Below are positions 17,910 to 25,814 of a stretch of 64,000 nucleotides of DNA, in pieces. The notes beneath the pieces are model-generated. The model searched no databases. It was not told the origin of the DNA and was given only the letters and a program-made list of their open reading frames with translations. This DNA comes from Cohnella candidum. Lineage in GTDB: Bacteria > Bacillota > Bacilli > Paenibacillales > Paenibacillaceae. The DNA is taken from assembly GCF_003713065.1 (NCBI RefSeq), contig NZ_CP033433.1, positions 2,081,001 through 2,145,000 of the forward strand, written 5' to 3'. Made by a program: the position numbers and the translations under genes. How positions within the stretch are numbered: the first letter of the stretch is position 1; each line of letters opens with the position of its first letter.

Positions 17910-18608
17910 TTATTGCTGAGGTGTTCCGCAGGACGGGCAAAATTTCGCGGTCGTACCCACGGCCGTGCCGCAGCCTGGACATTTCGCGGAATCGGCTCTC
18001 TCGGCGCCCACCGCATCGGCGTCATCCAGGAACGACGGCGTCGCTTGGCCGGCGTCGCTCCACGCAGAAGGCACTTCTTCCAGCACCGGCTTGCCGACGT
18101 CCGCCCAATCCGAAGCGGAGGGTGCCTCTCCCGGATCCTTGTAGCCCGGCGGCTCCACGAACGGGTCGGCCGAAGAAAGACCGCTCGGCTCCGTTTCTTG
18201 CCGGTCGAACTCTTCCAGCGGGTCCTCTGCCGCCGGTATGGCGGGTTCCGGGAACGGATGCCCGCAAGACGGGCAAAACCGGGTGTCGTAAGGCACCTTG
18301 CGGCCGCATACGCATTCTTTCTCGTTTCGGAGCTGCATGATCCGCTCTTCGAGCGCTTCGACTTCGCCTCGGATGGCGACGATCTCCTCGCAGGCAGGGA
18401 TGACCTTCGTCTCCGCACGGGACAAGTCCTTGTCCAGGTAGCCGCGGAATACCGCCTCTCCCATGCTCACGTACAATTTCTCTATTTCTCTGCGTTTACC
18501 GGAAATTTGCGAGTGCAGCCGGGTGACTTCCACCGTTTGCTGGGCTTTTTCGGTTGCCGTCGACACGCCTTTACTGACGGTCTCGGTAATTTTTCGAAAC
18601 AGACTCAT
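17910..18608 (-). CDS. Coiled-coil protein with two zinc ribbons
   Basis: A 232-residue cytosolic protein. The N-terminal half is a coiled coil (residues about 15-95, VEVTRLHSQISGKRREIEKL). One zinc ribbon lies at about 97-115 (CVCGRKVPYDTRFCPSCG) and a second at the C-terminus (CPGCGTAVGTTAKFCPSCG). The linker between them is acidic and low in complexity. ATG 18608 follows GGAGGCGTTACG. No function can be assigned; similar zinc-ribbon proteins are common near envelope or stress genes in Paenibacillus. Confidence 0.75.
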   Translation of the reverse strand: MSLFRKITETVSKGVSTATEKAQQTVEVTRLHSQISGKRREIEKLYVSMGEAVFRGYLDKDLSRAETKVIPACEEIVAIRGEVEALEERIMQLRNEKECVCGRKVPYDTRFCPSCGHPFPEPAIPAAEDPLEEFDRQETEPSGLSSADPFVEPPGYKDPGEAPSASDWADVGKPVLEEVPSAWSDAGQATPSFLDDADAVGAERADSAKCPGCGTAVGTTAKFCPSCGTPQQ

Positions 18609-18727
18609 CGTAACGCCTCCTTCTTCACAGTTATTATCTCATACGTCGCTTGCCGAATCATGGTTCCCCGAACGGATATCGCGGGGACATTGGTCCCGAA
18701 TCGCCAGCTTGGCGTGCAACCAGGGGC

Positions 18728-19576
18728 CTATGGCTGAGCCGAAGTCCTCCTTCGATAGTCGGTCGGCGTGCATCCGGTCCATTTTTTGAACGATTTCGAG
18801 AAATAGAGAGCATCCGGGTATCCGACGGAGGATGCTACCTCCTCCACCGTAAGAGACTCCCGAAGCAGCACCTTGGCCCGTTCCATGCGGAGCTTCTGCA
18901 GATAGGTAATCGGAGCCATGCCCATCTCCTTGCGAAACATCTTCGTCAGGTAGGTCCGATGGTAGCCCATCTCGCGCGCAAGACGCCCGATCGAGACAGG
19001 TCCGGCAAGCTGGGCTTCCATCCAGCGGGCGGCCCGGTCCGCTTCTCTCGCGGCAATGCCCGTTTGCCCGCGCAACGGAGGACCTTCCGGACGCCGGGAA
19101 AGCGCCCACGCCGCGAAAGCCAGCCGGAGCCAGCCGCCCGCTTCCCAATCGGCGGTCCAAACGCCGTCGCGAAAGCTCCGCTCGATCTCCCGTGCCGATT
19201 TCAGAGCCTCCTCCGAACCGCCGTTTACCACGGGATGATCGGCCGAGATGCCGGCGGATTGAAGCCAAGCCGCCGCCTTGCGGCCTCGAAACGCGATCCA
19301 GCGGTATCGCCACGGCTCTTTCGCGTCGGATTGGTAGACATGGAGTTCTCCCGGAAAGATGAAAAAACTGTCCCCTGCTTTGAGTTCATAGAGACGGTCC
19401 CGGCACCGGTAAGTGCCGGTTCCTTCAACCACGGTATGGACCAAATAATAGTCGAGCACTTGGGGACCCATCCGATGCTCCGGCACCGTCTGGGAATGGC
19501 CCGCGAATAAGACGGCCAGCTCCTCCGCTTCCTGCGGATCGGGATGCACAGACGTCGTGCTGAACGGTTTAATCAT
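18728..19576 (-). CDS. AraC-family transcriptional regulator
   Basis: A 282-residue protein. The N-terminal cupin ligand domain (residues about 10-160, GTGTYRCRDRLYELKAGDSFFIFPGELHVYQ) precedes two C-terminal AraC helix-turn-helices (ISIGRLAREMGYHRTYLTKMF-like and VEEVASSVGYPDALYFSKSFKK). It is divergent from the GH4 alpha-galactosidase gene, with 135 bp between starts, and is most likely its sugar-responsive activator. Confidence 0.9.
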   Translation of the reverse strand: MIKPFSTTSVHPDPQEAEELAVLFAGHSQTVPEHRMGPQVLDYYLVHTVVEGTGTYRCRDRLYELKAGDSFFIFPGELHVYQSDAKEPWRYRWIAFRGRKAAAWLQSAGISADHPVVNGGSEEALKSAREIERSFRDGVWTADWEAGGWLRLAFAAWALSRRPEGPPLRGQTGIAAREADRAARWMEAQLAGPVSIGRLAREMGYHRTYLTKMFRKEMGMAPITYLQKLRMERAKVLLRESLTVEEVASSVGYPDALYFSKSFKKWTGCTPTDYRRRTSAQP

Positions 19577-19711
19577 GCGCCCGCCCCTCTCAACAAACTA
19601 CATTATTCCATACGATAGCTCGATCTTTCCATAGCGGGAAGACCGCCGGTTCCTCTATTCTAAAACGCGAAGGGGCTTCATACAATCGTCTTTTCGAGGG
19701 GGAACGCCGCC

Positions 19712-21010
19712 ATGTCCAAAATCGCGTTTTTGGGTGCTGGAAGCACCGTCTTTGCCAAAAATGTACTGGGAGACAGCATGCTCACGCCCGCTTTGCAAGA
19801 TTTCGAGATTGCCCTGTTCGACATCAATCCCGAACGGCTGGCCGACTCGGAGCTGATCCTGAACACCATCCGCCAGACCTCCGGGAGCACGTGCAGGATC
19901 CGTTCCTACACGGACCGTAAGGAAGCGCTGCGAGGCGCCAAATACGTCATCAACGCCATCCAGGTCGGCGGATACGATCCTTGCACCATTACGGATTTCG
20001 AAATTCCCAAAAAATACGGCCTGCGCCAAACGATCGCCGACACGGTCGGCATCGGCGGCATTTTCCGGAACCTCCGGACGATCCCGGTCATGCTGGATTT
20101 CGCGCGCGACATCAATGAGGTATGCCCGGACGCCTGGTTCCTCAATTACACGAACCCGATGGCCGTCCTTACCAACGTGATGAACACCTACGGCGGCGTA
20201 AAAACCGTCGGCTTGTGCCACAGCGTGCAAGTTTGCGTGAAGAGCTTGTTCGATGTTCTGGGCATGGACGATACCGGGGTCAAATCCAAAATCGCCGGCA
20301 TCAACCACATGGCCTGGCTCTTGGAGGTTTCCAAGGACGGAGTCGACCTGTACCCGGAAATCAAACGCCGCGCCGCCCTGAGGCAGAAGGAAAAGCACCA
20401 CGATATGGTCCGACTGGAATTGATGCTGCGCTTCGGTTACTACGTGACGGAATCGTCCGAGCATAACGCGGAATACCACCCGTACTTCATCAAACGGAAT
20501 TACCCGGAGCTGATCGAACGGTTCAACATCCCGCTCGACGAATATCCGCGGCGCTGCGTCGGCCAGATCGAGAGCTGGAAAAAGCTGCGCGATTCTCTCG
20601 TGAACGACGCAACGCTCACGCATAAGCGAACCCACGAGTATGCTTCTCACATCATGGAAGCGATGGAAACGAACCACCCGTTCAAAATCGGCGGCAACGT
20701 GATGAACACGGGACTGATCACGAACCTGCCCCGCGAAGCTTGCGTGGAGGTCCCCTGCCTCGTGGACGCGAACGGCGTCACGCCGACGTACGTCGGCGAT
20801 TTGCCGCCGCAGCTCGCGGCACTGAACCGCACGAACATCAACACGCAGCTGCTCACGATCGAAGCCGCCGTCACCGGCAAGAAAGACCACATCTACCATG
20901 CCGCGATGCTCGATCCCCACACCTCCGCGGAGCTGTCCATCGACGACATCGTCGCGATGTGCGACGATTTGATCGAAGCCCACGGCGATTGGCTTCCGAA
21001 GTTCAACTGA
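19712..21010 (+). CDS. melA: Alpha-galactosidase, glycoside hydrolase family 4
   Basis: A 432-residue GH4 enzyme that hydrolyses alpha-galactosides by an NAD+ and Mn2+-dependent redox mechanism. The Rossmann motif FLGAGSTVF is at the N-terminus, NYTNPM at residues 145-150, the metal-binding cysteine-histidine pair C169-H170 in GLCHS, and N198-H199 in AGINHMAW. No sugar transporter or other catabolic gene accompanies it. The divergent AraC gene probably controls it. MelA-type substrate preference is inferred from overall motif match; other GH4 specificities are possible. Confidence 0.9.
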   Translation: MSKIAFLGAGSTVFAKNVLGDSMLTPALQDFEIALFDINPERLADSELILNTIRQTSGSTCRIRSYTDRKEALRGAKYVINAIQVGGYDPCTITDFEIPKKYGLRQTIADTVGIGGIFRNLRTIPVMLDFARDINEVCPDAWFLNYTNPMAVLTNVMNTYGGVKTVGLCHSVQVCVKSLFDVLGMDDTGVKSKIAGINHMAWLLEVSKDGVDLYPEIKRRAALRQKEKHHDMVRLELMLRFGYYVTESSEHNAEYHPYFIKRNYPELIERFNIPLDEYPRRCVGQIESWKKLRDSLVNDATLTHKRTHEYASHIMEAMETNHPFKIGGNVMNTGLITNLPREACVEVPCLVDANGVTPTYVGDLPPQLAALNRTNINTQLLTIEAAVTGKKDHIYHAAMLDPHTSAELSIDDIVAMCDDLIEAHGDWLPKFN

Positions 21011-21028
21011 GGAGATCGGGCGCAGACT

Positions 21029-21157
21029 GAGTTGTGAAAGAAAATTACACAATTCTTCCGATTGTGCAACTGCGAGGCAGAGTTATGAAAGAAAGTTACA
21101 CAACTCCTCCGAATTTGTGTTAAAGTGGGCGAGTTATGCAATAAAGTTACACAATTC
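21029..21157. repeat. Array A1: three 27-nt hairpin cores at exactly 51-nt period
   Basis: Cores begin with GAGTTRTG and end with ACACAAYTC, at 21029-21055, 21080-21106 and 21131-21157. Both intervals are 51 nt and both spacers 24 nt. The spacers are only partly alike (each begins YTCCGA). The same core recurs at 52.56 kb. The 320-bp gap between melA and the DUF1361 gene holds this array, a hairpin and array C; no gene is seen. Confidence 0.85.
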
Positions 21158-21181
21158 TTTCTGGAACAAGGTAAACATAAA

Positions 21182-21227
21182 AAAGCCGCTGCCCTCGTTC
21201 CATAACAGGTACGTGCAGCAGCGGTTT
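21182..21227. terminator. Possible terminator downstream of melA
   Basis: GCCGCTGC pairs with GCAGCGG across a 25-nt loop, flanked by AAAA and TTT. The stem has one bulge and the loop is long, so function is uncertain. Confidence 0.4.
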
Positions 21228-21241
21228 AGCGAGTTTATGTG

Positions 21242-21319
21242 AAATAGCGAACCAGAGGTTCGCTATTCTGTTCGATTGGGCGAGATTGCAAGAAATAGCG
21301 AACCTAGGGTTCGCTATTT
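21242..21319. repeat. Array C: two perfect AATAGCGAACC palindromes 51 nt apart
   Basis: AATAGCGAACC pairs with GGTTCGCTATT in both units, starting at 21242 and 21293 (51 nt). The second is followed by a T-run on the plus strand and may also act as a terminator for the melA side. Confidence 0.8.
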
Positions 21320-21330
21320 TTTTGTCAACC

Positions 21331-22026
21331 TCACGCCCGTCCTCGCTGCATCGTATACAGCGAAACGTAGACGATCAAGATTAGAATTCCGATGAGCAGC
21401 GTGAAGATCAACGCACTCGAATTCAGCCCGACCAAGACGCCTTCGATCAGGCGGAACGGATTGAACAGCGCGTCCCAGCTGTTGAGCCGAACGACGCGGC
21501 CCAAGTACACCCCGAAGCCGCCGAGGAAGGACGCCGTCGCGACGAAAAGCCAGCCTGCGCCGGCTTTCGCATATCGCCGGACGATTTCGTGATAATGGCG
21601 CATGGAGGCGTATCCGAGCAGCAGGCCGCACCAAGCGAACAGGAAAAACACGACCAGGTCGTACCAGAGAATCAATCCGTCCGGGTCATAGCGGCGAAAA
21701 ATAAGATGGATGAAATCCGTGGTCAAATAAGGCGCGTTGGGATACAGAAGCAGCCAGGCGATGCCGGAAAGCGTAAGCAGGACGATTTTGGCGCCGCCGC
21801 CCCGCATTCTGGCGAATCGGATGCCCAGCAAGGACACGATCAACGGCAGCCAAGCGAGAAAAAGATTCCACAGCATAAAGCCGAACGGCTCCTCCTCCGT
21901 ACGTATCATGCGGATAGCGAGCAAGATTACGCAAAGCGCCGATATCCCCGCGATGATTCCGTACGTCGGCAGCTCTATGGGATCCGCGAAGCCGGCACCG
22001 CGGGAATGTTCTTTCCGGTCGGACAT
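21331..22026 (-). CDS. DUF1361 membrane protein
   Basis: A 231-residue integral membrane protein with about six helices. It shows the DUF1361 signatures NLFLAWLPL, LYPNAPYLTTDFIHL and GFGVYLGRVVRLNSWD. Its function is not known. The ATG at 22026 lies 15 bp after the stop of the coiled-coil gene on the same strand, so the two are probably co-transcribed. Confidence 0.87.
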   Translation of the reverse strand: MSDRKEHSRGAGFADPIELPTYGIIAGISALCVILLAIRMIRTEEEPFGFMLWNLFLAWLPLIVSLLGIRFARMRGGGAKIVLLTLSGIAWLLLYPNAPYLTTDFIHLIFRRYDPDGLILWYDLVVFFLFAWCGLLLGYASMRHYHEIVRRYAKAGAGWLFVATASFLGGFGVYLGRVVRLNSWDALFNPFRLIEGVLVGLNSSALIFTLLIGILILIVYVSLYTMQRGRA

Positions 22027-22041
22027 GACTCGCCTCCTCCT

Positions 22042-23001
22042 CTAAGCCCCGTAGCCTTCCACAATGCGGTCGAATCGGCTTCGTTTTTCCGCTTCTTCGC
22101 CCTCCAGGCTTTTGCGCTGCAGCCGCAGCTTCTGAAGCGCTTCCGTCGTTTTATCCAAGTGGGAGCCGACGGAGTCCAGGGAGTCGCGGATCCGGCCCTG
22201 CACCATCCAATCCGAGATGAACCCGTCGAAAAAGTAGTCCGCGAACGACAAAAACCCTTCAACCTGCGGAACCCCCACTTCCGAAGTCATGCGGACATCC
22301 TTCAGTTCTTCGGCGAAACGGCGCAAATGGTACTGCGCCTCATGGATATGATCGCTCGCCTCGTCCATTCTGCCGCGTTTGATCGCCGTTGCGATCATGC
22401 CGCCGCCGAGCATGTCGTAGGTGCCCCAATTTTTCGCGGATTCCAGCCGATCTTCCGCGCGGAGAAGCGCTTGTTTGGCTTGTTCCCCGGCACGTTCCGC
22501 TTCGCCGATTTCCCGGAGTTCGGCGCCGATTTCCCCGATCCGCCCCGACAACGCTTCCATCTCCGCCGCCGTCACCGCGTCATGCTCCCGAATCCAAGAT
22601 TCCTTCGCTCTTTTCAGCGAATCCAGCCTCAGGTCGGCATCAGCCACTTCCGCCAGCTCAGATGCGAGCTCCTCCCTCTCCTTCTCCAAACGGGACAACA
22701 AATCGCTCGCCGCATCGTATTTGAGCTTGGCCTCGGCTGCTTCCTTCTCTTCCGTGCCAAGGCGATCCTCCCATTTTCCGAACAGCTTGAACCAATATTG
22801 CGAGAACATAGAAGCCGCAAGCTCCTTCGCTTCCTCTTCTTCCCGCTGGAATCTCCGGAAACTGGATTCCACGACTTCACGCTGCTTTCCGATATCCGCC
22901 TCCAGCCGCGCCAAGCTCCTCTCGCGTTTCCTTTTCCACTCCAGGTCCTGCATGCATTGCTGCAATTGGACGTTCCAGTCACCGATCGGGCTGCCCGCCA
23001 T
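22042..23001 (-). CDS. Coiled-coil protein, unknown
   Basis: A 319-residue cytosolic protein that is almost entirely helical. It is rich in Glu, Lys, Arg and Leu with long heptad stretches at residues about 10-50, 70-130 and 130-190. A more globular segment follows (NWGTYDMLGGGMIATAIKRG and VEGFLSFADYFFDGFISDW). ATG 23001 follows GGAGGAAATCGG; upstream codons are rejected. No family is recognised. Its pairing with a DUF1361 membrane protein is the only contextual clue. Confidence 0.7.
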   Translation of the reverse strand: MAGSPIGDWNVQLQQCMQDLEWKRKRERSLARLEADIGKQREVVESSFRRFQREEEEAKELAASMFSQYWFKLFGKWEDRLGTEEKEAAEAKLKYDAASDLLSRLEKEREELASELAEVADADLRLDSLKRAKESWIREHDAVTAAEMEALSGRIGEIGAELREIGEAERAGEQAKQALLRAEDRLESAKNWGTYDMLGGGMIATAIKRGRMDEASDHIHEAQYHLRRFAEELKDVRMTSEVGVPQVEGFLSFADYFFDGFISDWMVQGRIRDSLDSVGSHLDKTTEALQKLRLQRKSLEGEEAEKRSRFDRIVEGYGA

Positions 23002-23123
23002 CCGATTTCCTCCATTCCGCGATGCAAAATGATACATTACGTATACTTAATCCCACGATAACGATTTTCTCCTCCGGTTGCAAGATTTGTTATAATCAGA
23101 ATATATGTTCGGGAGGCGCAAGC

Positions 23124-23696
23124 ATGAAAATCGAATCACCGCAACAAATCATCCTGCTCGTGCGTGATGACGGATGGATGATGGACGTGCTTCGAACCGC
23201 CAAAACGCTCCGTTTGCCGGATTGGTGGGTATGCGCGGGTTTCGTGCGCGCCAAGATTTGGGATACTTTGCACGGCTATGACCCCAGAACGCCGTTACCG
23301 GATGTCGACGTCGTCTATTTCGATCCTCATGACATCTCGGAAGAGACGGAAAAGAAATGGGAAGGCGAACTGCGGCGCTTGAGCCCCGAGATTCCGTGGT
23401 CCGTCAAAAACGAAGCGAGAATGCATGCCGTAAACGGTATTCCACCGTATACTTCTGCCGTGGACGCCATCTCGAAATTCCCCGAAACCGCAACCGCTCT
23501 GGGACTTGCTTTGGACGAGCGGGACGAAATCCTCCTTGCCGCCCCGTGGGGGATCGAAGATGCGGTTCGCTGTATCGTCCGACCGACTCCCTGCTTCGAG
23601 AATAACCCGGAGCAAGCCTATATCTACGAGGAGCGCCTCGCGAAGAAAAACTGGAAGAGCATATGGCCCAAGGTCCAAGTCATCCCCATTCGTTAA
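23124..23696 (+). CDS. Nucleotidyltransferase family protein (PF06042-like)
   Basis: A 190-residue protein of the DUF925/PF06042 nucleotidyltransferase-like family: LPDWWVCAGFVRAKIWD, the DVDVVYFD acidic motif at about residues 58-65, EIPWSVKNEARMH and the PTPCFENNP end. The acidic pair in DVDVVYFD would bind metal. ATG 23124 follows CGGGAGGCGCAAGC. Substrate is unknown for this family. It stands alone, converging on the glycogen operon's last gene. Confidence 0.82.
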   Translation: MKIESPQQIILLVRDDGWMMDVLRTAKTLRLPDWWVCAGFVRAKIWDTLHGYDPRTPLPDVDVVYFDPHDISEETEKKWEGELRRLSPEIPWSVKNEARMHAVNGIPPYTSAVDAISKFPETATALGLALDERDEILLAAPWGIEDAVRCIVRPTPCFENNPEQAYIYEERLAKKNWKSIWPKVQVIPIR

Positions 23697-23703
23697 TACG
23701 ACG

Positions 23704-23733
23704 AAAAGCCGGCGCAGTCGCGCGCCGGCTTTT
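23704..23733. terminator. Bidirectional terminator
   Basis: A perfect 12-bp stem (AAAAGCCGGCGC with GCGCCGGCTTTT) between convergent genes, serving the nucleotidyltransferase gene and the glycogen operon. Confidence 0.88.
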
Positions 23734-23755
23734 CTCCAAAACCAAACCTAAATTT

Positions 23756-25759
23756 TCATGCCCAAGGAACGCCGGTTTCCCTTTCCGCAGGCGCGGCCGA
23801 CGAAGACAGCTGCTCCCGCTTGCGGACGTAGAGGCACACCGTTTGGACATAGGTGGCGTGCGACCAGGTCAGCGGGGCGACCGACAACGGCGACCCGTCG
23901 ATCGGATGCAGCTGCTCGGGGAGGTTGCCGCCGGGCAGCGCATAGGCCGCCACTTTCTCCAGCGTCCGCCTCGGCTCCTCCAGATCGTTCAGACCGCGGG
24001 CGGTTTCGATCCGATATTTCGCCAGCCATAACGTACAGATGACCCAGGGATTACCCGGCGCGATGTTCGGGTCGTCGGAAACGCGGAAATAGTAGTCCTC
24101 GGCGTAACGCGCGATTCCTCCGATTTCCGTCTTGACCGAGAGCCCCGTAGCGATTGCCTCCATCGTCGACGCGACGCGCGCGTCCTCCGCGGGGAGAACG
24201 CCGAACTCGAACAGGCCGAACAGGCTGCTTTCCAGCGTCATGTCTTTCACCCAGCTGCCGTCCCGCCAGACCAACCCGCGGGCGAATCTCCCCGCCTCTT
24301 CATCCCACAGATGATCGAGAATGCCGCTTTTCACCCGGTCGGCAACCGCACGGTACTGGTCGCTGCGATCGTAGTCTCCGAACAGGTCGGCGAAGTAAGC
24401 CGCTCCCATGAGACCGCCGTAGACCGAAGCCGCGGTGTACGTCCAGATGCCAAACCGTTCCTCCCACAGATCATAGCTGGGCCGGGGCAGGCCGAGCGAC
24501 GGTTCCATGTAGTCGCAGAGGAATTCGGCCGCCTTACGGACGAATTTGCTATACAGAGATTGCGGCAGCTCGATTTCCCCATGGCGGGCGTAATCCATCC
24601 ACAACGCGTACAGCACGAGGGCCGTCTCGTCCTCCTGGATGGGCAGCCGCGGCACGCCTTGCACGACATAAGGATGCCAGCTGGAGCCGACCGTTCCGTC
24701 CGGGTTGTATTTATGGTAGAGATAGCCGTCCGGCGACAGCACCCGCGCGCAGAAATGGAAGAAAGGCGCGATCGTCCCGTGGAAGCCCGCGAGCGACATC
24801 GCGTCCGCGATCAACGCGCCGTCGCGCGGCCACATATAGCTGTAGTGGTCCCGGTTGTATTGCAGGATATCGGAGTCGTTCGCCGCCAGAATCGCTCCCC
24901 TGTCATCGATTTGCGTCCGCACGATGAGCAGGCTGTGCTTGAACTGATGGATGACGGAGGCCGGCAAATCGCCGAACTTGTTGCCGACCCGGGACAGCCA
25001 GTGGTTCCAGTAAATGACGATCCGGCTGAGCAGCTTCTCGGGGTGACTGTCCTGCACGTACTGGTCGAGCGCCTTCACCTCTTCCAGGTCGGAGCCGACG
25101 GAACACCAATAATAGACCGTGCTTTCGCCTCCCGGGGCGAGGCTCGCCCGGAAGCTGATCGCGCTGTCCACGGAGCCTTGAGCGATGGCGTTCCCCGCCA
25201 ATTCCCCGTCCTCCGCGTCCCGCCAGGTGCCTTCGGCGGAATGGAACCTCTTGATCCCCGTGGAAAATTGGTGGATCCCGCCGGAATCGGTTTTCCCGTT
25301 AAACATGAAATAGGAAGACCGCTTGTAATGGAATACCGTCCGGTTGCCGGGGTAGAACGCCGCCGTATCGCCGACCTCGTTGCCGTCGATCATGAGGTCC
25401 TGATGAAAAAACACCCGAACCTCCCGGGGCGAATCCCACAAGTTCCGGACCACGACGCGTTTTAAATAAATGCTGTCCCGCTGATGGACGCCGTCGTTCA
25501 CTTGAAGCTCGATGCCGAGCCTGTCGTTCCGGGCCGTCACGTTCGTGACGAGGGAATCCTCGACGTAGCCCGGCTCGATCCGCCAAGCCGGGTCGTCGAG
25601 CCAGGAGAACGCCCCGTCCACCCACAAGCCGAACCGGCAGCTTTGGCCCCCCACATGGTTCAGCTGCCCGACGTAAGGAAAATAGAGGTCCCTGATGAAT
25701 CCGTTGCGGTCCAAATTGATCAACATTTTTCCGTTACCGATGACCAGATGTCTAGCCAT
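23756..25759 (-). CDS. Glucoamylase-like glycoside hydrolase family 15
   Basis: A 667-residue enzyme. An N-terminal beta-sandwich domain (residues about 1-270) precedes the (alpha/alpha)6 catalytic domain, which shows YMWPRDGALIADAM, the general-acid glutamate region LWEERFGIWTY and the C-terminal LPEQLHP...PLTWSHATYV. GH15 enzymes release glucose from alpha-1,4 (and 1,6) ends. There is no signal peptide, so it acts inside the cell. It is the last gene of glgB-C-D-A, where glgP normally sits, and so probably provides hydrolytic glycogen turnover. Confidence 0.9.
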   Translation of the reverse strand: MARHLVIGNGKMLINLDRNGFIRDLYFPYVGQLNHVGGQSCRFGLWVDGAFSWLDDPAWRIEPGYVEDSLVTNVTARNDRLGIELQVNDGVHQRDSIYLKRVVVRNLWDSPREVRVFFHQDLMIDGNEVGDTAAFYPGNRTVFHYKRSSYFMFNGKTDSGGIHQFSTGIKRFHSAEGTWRDAEDGELAGNAIAQGSVDSAISFRASLAPGGESTVYYWCSVGSDLEEVKALDQYVQDSHPEKLLSRIVIYWNHWLSRVGNKFGDLPASVIHQFKHSLLIVRTQIDDRGAILAANDSDILQYNRDHYSYMWPRDGALIADAMSLAGFHGTIAPFFHFCARVLSPDGYLYHKYNPDGTVGSSWHPYVVQGVPRLPIQEDETALVLYALWMDYARHGEIELPQSLYSKFVRKAAEFLCDYMEPSLGLPRPSYDLWEERFGIWTYTAASVYGGLMGAAYFADLFGDYDRSDQYRAVADRVKSGILDHLWDEEAGRFARGLVWRDGSWVKDMTLESSLFGLFEFGVLPAEDARVASTMEAIATGLSVKTEIGGIARYAEDYYFRVSDDPNIAPGNPWVICTLWLAKYRIETARGLNDLEEPRRTLEKVAAYALPGGNLPEQLHPIDGSPLSVAPLTWSHATYVQTVCLYVRKREQLSSSAAPAERETGVPWA

Positions 25760-25814
25760 GCCGGTTCACTCCTTCCCTGATGGCCGATTCGGCCGGAAAA
25801 CGGCTTCTGGAGCC

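Noticed and set aside
19655-21052. Long open frame opposite melA (465 codons)
   Set aside because: It is exactly antisense to a GH4 gene with intact motifs, has low-complexity His/Arg/Val composition and no ribosome site; this is typical of G+C-rich shadow frames.
21029-21157. CRISPR array (27-nt repeats, 24-nt spacers)
   Set aside because: Only three units, imperfect repeats, spacers that share a start sequence, spacers shorter than usual, no leader and no cas genes in the window.
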